Below, piece after piece: positions 54,101 to 62,442 of a stretch of 64,000 nucleotides of DNA (its first letter is position 1; each line of letters starts with the position of its first letter). The DNA is from Winogradskyella helgolandensis (GTDB taxonomy: Bacteria; Bacteroidota; Bacteroidia; Flavobacteriales; Flavobacteriaceae). The position numbers and the translations under genes were made by a program. Below the pieces are notes generated by a model. The model searched no databases and was not told the origin of the DNA. It saw only the letters and a list, made by a program, of their open reading frames with translations. Location: assembly GCF_013404085.1 (NCBI RefSeq), contig NZ_JABFHO010000001.1, positions 3,981,501 to 4,045,500 of the forward strand, read 5' to 3'.

Positions 54101-55315
54101 ATGAACTACCAAAAAATGTCCAAACAAAGTATATTAAATCTCATAAATAGAGACAATGAATTGTTTGAACACGATGTTAAAACGCATAATAGCGAACTTA
54201 ACGCTATCGTAGCTTCTTCAAAATTTTTAGTTCTAGGAGCTGCTGGCACAATTGGGCAAGCTGTGACTAAGGAAATTTTTAAACGTGGGCCAAAAAAACT
54301 GCATGGCGTTGATCTTAGCGAAAACAATTTAGTAGAATTAGTGAGAGATTTACGAAGTTCTTACGGTTATATTGATGGTGATTTTAAAACCTTTGCCTTA
54401 GACATTGGTTCTATAGAATACGACTCTTTTATCGCTTCAGACGGTAATTATGATTATGTACTGAATCTTTCAGCTTTAAAACATGTTCGAAGCGAAGAAG
54501 ACGCTTTTACATTAATGCGAATGATTGATGTAAACATCTTTAATACCGAAAAAACGATTCAACAATCTATTGATAATGGTGTAAAAAAATACTTTTGCAT
54601 TTCTACGGATAAAGCTACAGATCCTGTGAATATGATGGGAGCTTCCAAACGTATCATGGAGTTATTTCTAATGCAAAACAGTAAAGACATTTCTATTTCT
54701 ACAGCACGCTTTGCTAATGTGGCATTTTCTGATGGTTCTTTATTATACAGTTTTGAGCAACGGATTAAAAAAGGGCAACCCATTGTGGCACCCAACGATA
54801 TTAAAAGATATTTTATGACGCCAAAAGAATCAGGAGAACTCTGTTTAATGTCCTGCATATTTGGTGAGAATAATGATATATTTTTCCCGAAATTCACTGA
54901 TTATTTAAACCTCACTAGTTTCGCTGACATTGCTATAAACTATATAACAGCACATGGCTACGAACCATATGTATGCGCCAATGAAAATGAAGCACGGCAA
55001 TTAGCCAAAACCTTACCGCAAACAGGGAAGTGGCCATATTTAATAACTAAAAGTGATACCACAGGCGAAAAAGAATCTGAAGTATTCTATACAAAACATG
55101 AAACATTAGACCTCAACCGTTTTAAGGCGCTCGGCATTATTAAAAACGAATTGGACATACAAAGTGATGATAAACTCAACAATTTTTCGAATGCCATAAA
55201 AGATCTTAAAGCTAATAAATCTTGGACAAAGGAAAATTTAATCCAATTATTTCACAAAATATTACCGACCTTTAGTCATAAAGAGACTGGTAAATATTTA
55301 GATCATAAAATGTAA
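54101..55315 (+). CDS. CapD/PseB-like nucleotide-sugar dehydratase
   Basis: A 404-residue extended SDR of the polysaccharide biosynthesis type. GAAGTIGQAV (about 47-56) is the NAD loop; SALKHVRSEED, STDKATDPVNMMGASKR and RFANVAFSDGSLL are typical of UDP-GlcNAc 4,6-dehydratases that use Met in place of the usual Tyr. The last 120 residues are an extension. The start MNYQKMSKQ may instead be the ATG five codons later. Product is probably a 4-keto-6-deoxy sugar for a surface glycan. The following nucleotidyltransferase, 3 bases on, suggests nonulosonate-like (legionaminate) chemistry; pathway genes are absent here, so this is weak. Confidence 0.85.
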   Translation: MNYQKMSKQSILNLINRDNELFEHDVKTHNSELNAIVASSKFLVLGAAGTIGQAVTKEIFKRGPKKLHGVDLSENNLVELVRDLRSSYGYIDGDFKTFALDIGSIEYDSFIASDGNYDYVLNLSALKHVRSEEDAFTLMRMIDVNIFNTEKTIQQSIDNGVKKYFCISTDKATDPVNMMGASKRIMELFLMQNSKDISISTARFANVAFSDGSLLYSFEQRIKKGQPIVAPNDIKRYFMTPKESGELCLMSCIFGENNDIFFPKFTDYLNLTSFADIAINYITAHGYEPYVCANENEARQLAKTLPQTGKWPYLITKSDTTGEKESEVFYTKHETLDLNRFKALGIIKNELDIQSDDKLNNFSNAIKDLKANKSWTKENLIQLFHKILPTFSHKETGKYLDHKM

Positions 55316-55318
55316 TTG

Positions 55319-56023
55319 ATGCATAAGAAAATAGATGTTGTAATTATGGCTGGTGGCAAAGGCAAACGCTTAATGCCTCTAACAGAAAACACTCCAAAAC
55401 CACTTTTAAAAATAGGTAACAAACCTATAATTGAGTATAATACAGATCGTTTAGGGGCTTTCGGAATAAAACATATAAATATTACTGTCAATTATTTAAG
55501 TGATCAAATCATCAGTTATTTTGAAGAAAATAATAAGCATCAAATTGATTTTAATTATATAAAAGAATCGAAGTCACTAGGCACTATTGGAGCATTAAAG
55601 CTTATAGAAAATTTTAAAAATGATTACATATTAGTAATGAATGCTGATTTACTTACCAATGTAAATTTTGAAGCCCTTTTTAATGATTTTATTTTAAAAA
55701 ATGGAGATGCCCTAATTGCTACTATACCTTATAAAGTAGACATTCCACATGGTGTTGTAGAAACCAAAGCCGGTTTTGTTACGGATTTAAAAGAGAAACC
55801 GTCTTACACCTATTATTCCAATGCTGGCATTTATGTGTTTAAAAAAGAATGTTTCGATTTTATTCCAGAAAACGCCTTTTTTGATGCCACAGACTTAATA
55901 GAAATCTTAATTGCTAAAGAAAAAAAAATAGTCAATTTTCCGATTTTAGACTATTGGTTAGATATTGGAAAACCCGAAGATTTTCAAAAAGCCCAAAACG
56001 ATATTAAGTTCATAAAGTTTTAG
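55319..56023 (+). CDS. Sugar-1-phosphate nucleotidyltransferase
   Basis: A 234-residue enzyme activating a sugar-1-phosphate with an NTP. The signature AGGKGKRLMPLTENTPKPLL binds the nucleotide; MNADLLTNV carries the metal Asp; DYWLDIGKPEDF closes the catalytic domain. The ATG at 55319 is preferred to the TTG at 55316. Length is the bare catalytic domain, as in the PtmE/mannose-1-phosphate guanylyltransferase group. Coupled to the dehydratase gene upstream. Substrate unknown. Confidence 0.88.
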   Translation: MHKKIDVVIMAGGKGKRLMPLTENTPKPLLKIGNKPIIEYNTDRLGAFGIKHINITVNYLSDQIISYFEENNKHQIDFNYIKESKSLGTIGALKLIENFKNDYILVMNADLLTNVNFEALFNDFILKNGDALIATIPYKVDIPHGVVETKAGFVTDLKEKPSYTYYSNAGIYVFKKECFDFIPENAFFDATDLIEILIAKEKKIVNFPILDYWLDIGKPEDFQKAQNDIKFIKF

Positions 56024-56102
56024 CCCATTGTTTTAGTTACTTCACTTGAATACTTCAACTAAAAAAGGACAATATTCATTTTAAAAGATTGGCTAGGTGT
56101 CG

Positions 56103-56110
56103 TATCTTTG
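56103..56110 (+). promoter_or_regulatory. -7 box of cca-ctaA
   Basis: TATCTTTG, perfect match, 64 bases before the ATG. Confidence 0.68.
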
Positions 56111-56174
56111 CGCAGCTAAAAAATACAGTTACTTTTCAATTCATTTATAGAGCATCTGTAGTTTCAATTATCTT

Positions 56175-57590
56175 ATGAATCACAAACAAGCATTAAAACA
56201 CAATATATTCAAATACATCACTCAATCTGCTGAAGAATTGCAGATAGAAAGCTATGTTATAGGTGGCTTCGTGCGCGATTATCTTTTAGAACGTGGTGCT
56301 GCTAAAGATATTGATGTGGTTGCCGTTGGAAGTGGAATTGAGTTAGCAAAACAAGTCGCTAAAAATTTACCAAACCAACCTAAAGTTCAAGTTTTTAAAA
56401 CTTACGGAACTGCGATGTTGCGTTACGATGATATTGAAATTGAATTTGTTGGTGCTCGTAAAGAAAGTTATAACGAAGACAGTAGAAACCCTATTGTTGA
56501 AAATGGCACATTAGAAGACGACCAAAACCGACGCGATTTCACAATAAATGCTTTAGCCTTAAGCTTAAATAAAAACAACTTTGGGGAACTTCTAGATCCA
56601 TTTAATGGCCTTAATGATTTAGACAAAGGCATCATTCGCACACCCCTAAATCCCGATATTACCTATAGCGATGATCCATTACGAATGATGCGCGCTATTC
56701 GTTTTGCAACGCAACTTAATTTTAAAATTGAAGATGCTTCACTCAAAGCCATCGCTGATAATAAAGAGCGCATTAAGATTATAACTAAAGAACGTATTGT
56801 AGTAGAACTCAATAAAATCTTAGAAAGTAAAATGCCTTCTATAGGTTTTATTCATTTGGAACAAACAGGATTGTTAGATTATATTCTTCCTGAGTTGACC
56901 GCCTTAAAAGGTATCGATGAAATTGAAGGACAACGTCACAAAGATAATTTTTACCACACCCTAGAAGTCGTAGATAATATTGCCAGAACCACCGATAACC
57001 TATGGTTGCGTTGGGCTGCATTATTACATGATATTGGAAAAGCACCAACCAAGAAATTCCACAAAAAAATAGGCTGGACGTTTCATGCGCATGAATTTGT
57101 AGGCTCAAAAATGGTTTACAAACTTTTCAAACGACTAAAAATGCCTTTGAATGACAAAATGAAATTTGTACAGAAAATGGTTTTTATGAGTTCGCGACCA
57201 ATAGTTCTAGCTTCTGACGTTACTGATGCTGCAGTTAGGCGTTTGGTATTTGATGCAGGCGATAATGTAGAAGATTTAATGACACTCTGTGAAGCAGATA
57301 TTACAACTAAGAACCCTAAGAAATTCAAAAAATACCATAATAATTTCCAAAAGGTAAGAGATAAAATTGTTGAAGTAGAAGAACGTGATCAGGTTCGTAA
57401 TTTCCAACCACCAGTTTCTGGTGAAGAAATTATGAAAACCTTCAACCTAAAACCCTCAAGAGAGATTGGACTGATTAAAGAAGCTATAAAGGAAGCCATT
57501 TTAGAAGGAGAGATTCCTAATGAACATGGAGCGGCTTTTGAGTTGATGTTGAAAAAGGGGAAGAAATTAGGACTTGAAGCAGTAAAATAA
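56175..57590 (+). CDS. cca: CCA tRNA nucleotidyltransferase with HD domain
   Basis: A 471-residue enzyme adding or repairing the tRNA 3' CCA. The polymerase head shows VIGGFVRDYLL (28-38), catalytic Asp45 and Asp47 in KDIDVV, then RRDFTINALAL and DPLRMMRAIRFATQL. The C-terminal part has an HD phosphohydrolase domain (ALLHDIGKAPT) with ligands in RHKDNFYHTLEV and FHAHEF. Class II enzyme; whether it makes full CCA or only A cannot be told. ctaA starts 17 bases after it. Confidence 0.92.
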   Translation: MNHKQALKHNIFKYITQSAEELQIESYVIGGFVRDYLLERGAAKDIDVVAVGSGIELAKQVAKNLPNQPKVQVFKTYGTAMLRYDDIEIEFVGARKESYNEDSRNPIVENGTLEDDQNRRDFTINALALSLNKNNFGELLDPFNGLNDLDKGIIRTPLNPDITYSDDPLRMMRAIRFATQLNFKIEDASLKAIADNKERIKIITKERIVVELNKILESKMPSIGFIHLEQTGLLDYILPELTALKGIDEIEGQRHKDNFYHTLEVVDNIARTTDNLWLRWAALLHDIGKAPTKKFHKKIGWTFHAHEFVGSKMVYKLFKRLKMPLNDKMKFVQKMVFMSSRPIVLASDVTDAAVRRLVFDAGDNVEDLMTLCEADITTKNPKKFKKYHNNFQKVRDKIVEVEERDQVRNFQPPVSGEEIMKTFNLKPSREIGLIKEAIKEAILEGEIPNEHGAAFELMLKKGKKLGLEAVK

Positions 57591-57607
57591 TATTAATTCT
57601 TGCATTT

Positions 57608-58633
57608 ATGGATCATCAAATAAAAGAAAATAAAGCCGTCATTTATTGGCTACTCACAGGTTGCATACTAATTTTTATCATGGTTGTCGTTGGTGGTATC
57701 ACGAGACTTACGCATTCTGGCTTATCGATTTCAAACTACAAATTAATTTCAGGAACAATCCCTCCAATGAATGAGGTAGAATGGAATGAAGCGTTTGAGC
57801 TTTATAAACAATACCCAGAATATCAAAAACTTCATAATCACTTTGGCTTAGAAGAATTTAAAGATATTTATTTCTGGGAATGGATCCACAGAGTTATTGG
57901 TCGTTTTATCGGATTGGTCTTTATCATTCCATTTATTTATTTTTTAATTAAAAAACGTCTTTCTAAATCCACCATAAAAAAATCTGTAATACTTCTTATT
58001 TTAGGAGGTTTTCAAGGCTTTTTAGGTTGGTATATGGTAAAATCTGGATTAGTAGATGAGCCTAATGTGAGTCATTTTAGACTAGCAGCACATTTAACTA
58101 CAGCCTTTCTAACTTTTGCTTACACCTTTTGGGTGGCATTAGATTTAATGTTTCCAGATAAAAAAGTCATTGATAAAAAGTTGCGTAACTTTATACGAAT
58201 CGGATTAGCCGTACTTATTCTTCAAATTATTTATGGTGCTTTTGTTGCAGGCTTAGATGCTGGTTGGATTCATAACCATTGGCCATTAATGAACGAAGGC
58301 AAATGGATTCATGAAACCGTATTTATAGAACAAAGTCCTACATATCTTAACTTTTTAGAAGGTAAAAGTGGCGTTCAATTTGTACACAGAACATTGGCGT
58401 ATGTCGTAGTTATTTTTATTCTAGCTATTTGGTATAAAGCGAAACGAACGCAACTAACCATTTGGCAAACTAAAGGTATAAACCTACTTTTAATAATGGT
58501 TGGAGTTCAATTTTTATTGGGAGTATTAACCTTAATATTTGCGGTTCCGGTTTGGTTAGGTGTTTCACATCAGGTTGGAGCATTTATTTTATTAAGTGCG
58601 ATGACATTTACCTTACATCGCTTCACTAAATAA
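57608..58633 (+). CDS. ctaA: Heme A synthase (COX15/CtaA)
   Basis: A 341-residue integral membrane enzyme converting heme O to heme A for aa3-type cytochrome oxidase. About eight membrane helices. GGITRLTHSGLSIS lies in helix 1; the heme-ligand His regions are FWEWIHRVIGR, SHFRLAAHLTTA, FVHRTLAY and VSHQVGA. The N-terminal DHQIKENKAVIYW has no cleavable signal. The 17-base gap to cca points to one operon, with no functional link visible. Confidence 0.92.
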   Translation: MDHQIKENKAVIYWLLTGCILIFIMVVVGGITRLTHSGLSISNYKLISGTIPPMNEVEWNEAFELYKQYPEYQKLHNHFGLEEFKDIYFWEWIHRVIGRFIGLVFIIPFIYFLIKKRLSKSTIKKSVILLILGGFQGFLGWYMVKSGLVDEPNVSHFRLAAHLTTAFLTFAYTFWVALDLMFPDKKVIDKKLRNFIRIGLAVLILQIIYGAFVAGLDAGWIHNHWPLMNEGKWIHETVFIEQSPTYLNFLEGKSGVQFVHRTLAYVVVIFILAIWYKAKRTQLTIWQTKGINLLLIMVGVQFLLGVLTLIFAVPVWLGVSHQVGAFILLSAMTFTLHRFTK

Positions 58634-58646
58634 TTAAAAAATCCCT

Positions 58647-58654
58647 TAACTTTG
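58647..58654 (+). promoter_or_regulatory. -7 box of the pRiA4b ORF-3-like gene
   Basis: TAACTTTG, perfect match, ending 4 bases before the ATG. Confidence 0.65.
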
Positions 58655-58658
58655 CAGC

Positions 58659-59177
58659 ATGATTTACAGATTTAGAGTTATACTAGATAACGACACCGAA
58701 GATGATGTGTTCCGCGATATAGAAATCCGCGAAAGTGACACGATGGAAGATTTACACAATACTATAACCCAATCTTTTGGTTTTGATGGTATGGAAATGG
58801 CGTCTTTTTATATAAGCGACGATCAGTGGAACCAAGGTGAAGAAATCTCAATGATGGATATGAGCGAAGCTGGTAATGAAGTAAAGATGATGAACGAAAC
58901 TGTTCTTAATTCTATAGTTCATGAAGCATCTACACGCTTAATTTATCTCTACGATTTCATGAATATGTGGACGTTTTATGTCGAATTAGGAGAAATTGTT
59001 GAAGAAGCAGAAGGTACGGATTACCCTAATCTTATGTTTGTTCACGGTCAAATACCTGATGAAGCTCCTGAAAAAACGTTTGAAGCTGAAGAAGACGATG
59101 ACGACTACAATGAATTTGACGACGATTTAGATTTAGACGACTACGATAATTTGAATTTTGATGAAAACTGGAATTAA
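58659..59177 (+). CDS. Plasmid pRiA4b ORF-3 family protein
   Basis: A 172-residue soluble protein. Residues 1-125 match the pRiA4b ORF-3 fold (MIYRFRVILDNDTEDDVFRDI, HNTITQSFGFDG, FYISDDQWNQGEEI, FVHGQIPDEAPE region). The last 40 residues are almost all Asp, Glu, Asn and Leu. The family name comes from a plasmid, but homologs occur widely on chromosomes; I see no mobile element. Function unknown. Very acidic overall. Confidence 0.8.
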   Translation: MIYRFRVILDNDTEDDVFRDIEIRESDTMEDLHNTITQSFGFDGMEMASFYISDDQWNQGEEISMMDMSEAGNEVKMMNETVLNSIVHEASTRLIYLYDFMNMWTFYVELGEIVEEAEGTDYPNLMFVHGQIPDEAPEKTFEAEEDDDDYNEFDDDLDLDDYDNLNFDENWN

Positions 59178-59268
59178 TATTTAATTATATTAAAATCTAT
59201 AAAGATAGATTCTTTTTAAATGCCTATATGCAATCGTTAATTGCCTTCAAACCGATCGCCTATACGAC

Positions 59269-60333
59269 CTATAACAAACGTTTTAAATTAACATCTTCAT
59301 AATTCCGCTTTACAAAGTCGAGTGCATATTTAAGCACCTCTCCCATGTTTTTACTTTTTCTAAAATTTAAATCTAACGTGTGATTATAAATTTCATCTTT
59401 AAGTCTTTCTATATGTTTTGGAAGCGAAATTTCATCAGCTTCCATACAATCTAGTAGTGCATTTAAGCGTGTGTGATAACTAATCATTCGTTTAGCAACA
59501 ATAGACCGTTCTTCAATTTTATATTGATCTATCGATTCAGGTTGAATTTTTTCTCGTACCAACTCTACCATCTTATTATTCTCTTTAAAAAATTGCGGTC
59601 TATAAATCTTTAGATTGCCTTCAAAAGATTGTTGATCAAAATCAATGGCTCTAATTTTAAAAACTACATGATCAAAATCGTGCGTAGGAACAATGACATA
59701 GTTATAAGAACGCATATCACCTAAAAGTCGAATTAAACAGCGCTCATTAAACTTTACAAACTCTTTAGCTATCTGTGATTTTTCAGAAGGGCTACAATCT
59801 GGCAACATATTTTTTATAAACTCATCACCAGGAATACCAGCAATGTGCTCTTCAATCAACGTATCCTTACAGACCAAAAAGTTGATTTGATAGGGTGATA
59901 ACATCTGCTCAAGTTCTAAGCCGTAAACTCTAGATGCATCTGCGGTTTTAACATAAAAATGAGTAAAATTATCATTAAGTACATTTCTCACCTTTATTCT
60001 AAAAGGTTTAGAATTCCCAAAGGTGCAGAAATCAATAGCATCTACACTCAGGTATTTTAAAATCCATGTGCCTCCATCTGAAATTAAACTGGAATAGACT
60101 TGTTTTAAACTACTATCAATTTCTTCGCGTTCATAATCATTATAATATACACGTACCCAAAGTGTATCAACATCATCTTTATCATAAACAACAATAGAAC
60201 CTTGAAAACGCAGCAAATCAGAATAAAAAATAGGCAAATCTATGTTTCGTCTATATTTAGACAAATAACCATCTAATTTTTCAGAAATTGGATATGTTGG
60301 TTTTCGCTTTGATATTTTTAAATCCTCACTCAT
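59269..60333 (-). CDS. Conserved protein of unknown function, protein-kinase-like residue set
   Basis: I do not know an established family for this 354-residue soluble protein, although I recall close relatives across flavobacteria. Its residues line up with a protein-kinase-like fold: Lys129 in FYVKTADASRVYGLELE, with an acidic helix (Glu140/142) as in strand 3 and helix C; a hinge-like LIEEHIAGIPGDEF (159-172); a catalytic-loop-like GDMRSYNYVIV with Asp206 and Asn211; and AIDFDQQSFEG with Asp231 like the DFG Asp. The spacing 129-140-206-211-231 is plausible. The C-terminal helical part is about 110 residues. It is a single gene facing the pRiA4b-like gene. The kinase idea is inference and needs structure prediction. 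Confidence 0.6.
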   Translation of the reverse strand: MSEDLKISKRKPTYPISEKLDGYLSKYRRNIDLPIFYSDLLRFQGSIVVYDKDDVDTLWVRVYYNDYEREEIDSSLKQVYSSLISDGGTWILKYLSVDAIDFCTFGNSKPFRIKVRNVLNDNFTHFYVKTADASRVYGLELEQMLSPYQINFLVCKDTLIEEHIAGIPGDEFIKNMLPDCSPSEKSQIAKEFVKFNERCLIRLLGDMRSYNYVIVPTHDFDHVVFKIRAIDFDQQSFEGNLKIYRPQFFKENNKMVELVREKIQPESIDQYKIEERSIVAKRMISYHTRLNALLDCMEADEISLPKHIERLKDEIYNHTLDLNFRKSKNMGEVLKYALDFVKRNYEDVNLKRLL

Positions 60334-60491
60334 GTGATAAATTTAAGGGTTTTAAAATGAATTATAAAAAGTTAATTCTAAATTTGATTGAAATAATCTC
60401 CTGAAGACTTCTTCATTTATTTAATTACTGATTTGGAGTATCTTTTATTATAAAATAAAAATACTGTAACAAACAAAAGCATCAATCGTCT

Positions 60492-60529
60492 TATCTTTAT
60501 AACCAACTTTTGCTGAATTTAATTCAGCA
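60492..60529 (+). promoter_or_regulatory. Promoter and palindrome upstream of the ABC transporter
   Basis: TATCTTTA (60492-60499) is a near-match -7 box. The palindrome TGCTGAATT-T-AATTCAGCA (60511-60529) lies just after the expected transcript start, where a repressor or an RNA hairpin could act. Confidence 0.5.
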
Positions 60530-60547
60530 TTACAAAAATCAATCATT

Positions 60548-61444
60548 TTGGAGCCAATCCTTACTATTAATAATCTCACCAAGAAATTCGGGTATTTAAC
60601 GGCCGTAAAAAATTTAAGTTTTACCATTAACAAAGGCAATGTCTATGGTATTTTAGGACCTAACGGAAGTGGTAAATCTACAACCTTAGGAATCGTTTTA
60701 AATGTGGTAAATAAAACACAAGGCGATTTTCATTGGTTTGACGGAAATACCTCAACTCATAATGCCTTAAAACAAGTTGGAGCGATTATAGAACGTCCAA
60801 ATTTTTATCCGTATATGACGGCTTATCAAAACTTAAAGCTCGTCTGTAAGATAAAAGGTGTTGAACAAAGTAAAATTGGAGAAAAACTTGCAATTGTTGG
60901 ATTACTAGACAGAAAAGACCATAAATTCAGAACGTTTTCTTTAGGAATGAAACAACGTTTAGCTATTGCTTCTGCCCTACTCAACGATCCGGAAATTTTA
61001 ATTTTAGATGAGCCAACTAATGGTTTAGACCCTCAAGGCATTCATCAAATTCGTCAAATTATAAAAGATATTGCTGCTAATGGTACAACTATTCTTTTAG
61101 CATCGCACCTTTTGGATGAAGTTGAAAAAGTGTGTACACATGTTGTTGTACTTCGTAAAGGAGAAAAATTATATGCAGGTCGTGTGGATGAAATGATTAA
61201 TAGTCATGGTTTTTTTGAGTTAAAGGCTGAAAATCATCAAGCTTTATTAAATGCGTTAGAATCGCATTCAAATATTGGAAACGTAAAAGAAGAAGGAGAA
61301 TTGATTACCGCTTTTCTAAATGAACCTATGTCCGCTTCAGAATTTAATAAGTTTATGTTTGAAAAAGGAATTTTCTTGTCGCATCTTGTAAAACGAAAAG
61401 AAAGTTTAGAAGAGCAATTTTTACAACTTACAGACAACCAATAA
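60548..61444 (+). CDS. ABC exporter ATP-binding protein
   Basis: A 298-residue ATPase. Walker A is GPNGSGKST (37-45), the Q loop is in KQVGAIIERPNFYPYM, the signature is FSLGMKQRLAIA, Walker B LILDEPTNGLDP, and the H loop ILLASHLLDE. The C-terminal 80 residues are an extension seen in CcmA/Nat-type exporters. The start is TTG; no ATG is available, and MEPILTINNLTKKFG is a normal beginning. It pairs with the permease gene 56 bases downstream. Substrate is unknown; lipid, antibiotic or sodium export are all possible. Confidence 0.9.
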   Translation: MEPILTINNLTKKFGYLTAVKNLSFTINKGNVYGILGPNGSGKSTTLGIVLNVVNKTQGDFHWFDGNTSTHNALKQVGAIIERPNFYPYMTAYQNLKLVCKIKGVEQSKIGEKLAIVGLLDRKDHKFRTFSLGMKQRLAIASALLNDPEILILDEPTNGLDPQGIHQIRQIIKDIAANGTTILLASHLLDEVEKVCTHVVVLRKGEKLYAGRVDEMINSHGFFELKAENHQALLNALESHSNIGNVKEEGELITAFLNEPMSASEFNKFMFEKGIFLSHLVKRKESLEEQFLQLTDNQ

Positions 61445-61500
61445 ATCAATCAAAATCAGCATAATTCCTATTCATCGGATAATGCAAAACCAATAGACAT

Positions 61501-62334
61501 ATGTTACGATTATTACAAATAGAATTTGAAAAATTACGATATAGTAAAGCTAGTATAGTACTGATTTCAACCTACTTTATTCTATTAGCACTTATTGCGC
61601 TTTTCGCAATGATAAAATTTGATATTGGTCCAATAAAATTTCATTTTGCTGAGCTTGGCATGTTCAACTTTCCGTATATATGGCATTTTAATACGTTTGT
61701 TGCCGGCTTGCTAAAATTCTTTCTGCTACTCGTTATTGTATCCATGGTCTCAAATGAATACAGTAATAAAACTCTAAAGCAAAACCTCATCGATGGATTA
61801 AGTAAAAAGGAATTTATATTATCTAAATTCTATATGGTCATCGCTTTTTCTTTAGTGTCTACCTTATTTGTGTTTGTTGTATCCTTAATTTTAGGTCATA
61901 TCTATTCTAGTTACACAGAGCCTTCAATTGTATTTTCTGATTTAGAATATCTCCTTGCGTTTTTTATAAAATTAGTCGGATTTTTCTCTTTTGGTTTATT
62001 CTTAGGAGTCCTTGTTAAGCGTTCTGCATTTGCAGTTGCCACAATGGTCGTATTGTTTTTTATAGAGTTTATCAGCTACGCCATTGTTTCTGGTTACAAT
62101 AGAGGAACAGAAGTTGCTGATAAAATTTATCAATTTGCACCATTTAAATCGCTATGGAATCTAATTGATGAACCAGGCTCAAGATTATCTGCCGTACAAG
62201 CTATGGCACAACAAGTTGGTGAGGACATATCTTACGATTATGCTGTACATTGGTACGAAATTGCTATCGTTTTGGGTTGGACTGCCATTTTTATCTTTTT
62301 ATCTTATCAATTACTAAAAAAGAGAGATTTATAA
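61501..62334 (+). CDS. ABC-2-type permease
   Basis: A 277-residue membrane protein with six helices (about 20-40, 65-85, 110-130, 150-175, 180-200, 250-270) and an ABC-2 permease topology. The cytoplasmic loop SNEYSNKTLKQNLIDGLSKKEFI after helix 2 contacts the ATPase. It has no ATPase domain; it is the membrane half of the exporter. Together they make one dimeric transporter. Confidence 0.87.
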   Translation: MLRLLQIEFEKLRYSKASIVLISTYFILLALIALFAMIKFDIGPIKFHFAELGMFNFPYIWHFNTFVAGLLKFFLLLVIVSMVSNEYSNKTLKQNLIDGLSKKEFILSKFYMVIAFSLVSTLFVFVVSLILGHIYSSYTEPSIVFSDLEYLLAFFIKLVGFFSFGLFLGVLVKRSAFAVATMVVLFFIEFISYAIVSGYNRGTEVADKIYQFAPFKSLWNLIDEPGSRLSAVQAMAQQVGEDISYDYAVHWYEIAIVLGWTAIFIFLSYQLLKKRDL

Positions 62335-62442
62335 TAGCTTTGTAGAAATTGCTTTACAATCATACAATGTTAAAACTTGGGATTTTTTATATTCTAGGTG
62401 TTATATTGTGTGCCCAATGTGAATGACCCACATTTAGCTCTT

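Noticed and set aside
56031..56064. Terminator TTTTAGTT/AACTAAAA after the sugar nucleotidyltransferase
   Set aside because: The stem is only 8 A/T-rich bp with an 18-base loop; too weak to call.
58659..59177. A mobile-element gene, because the family is named after plasmid pRiA4b and is sometimes labelled as an IS passenger
   Set aside because: No transposase, inverted ends or target duplication is visible, and the neighbours are housekeeping genes.
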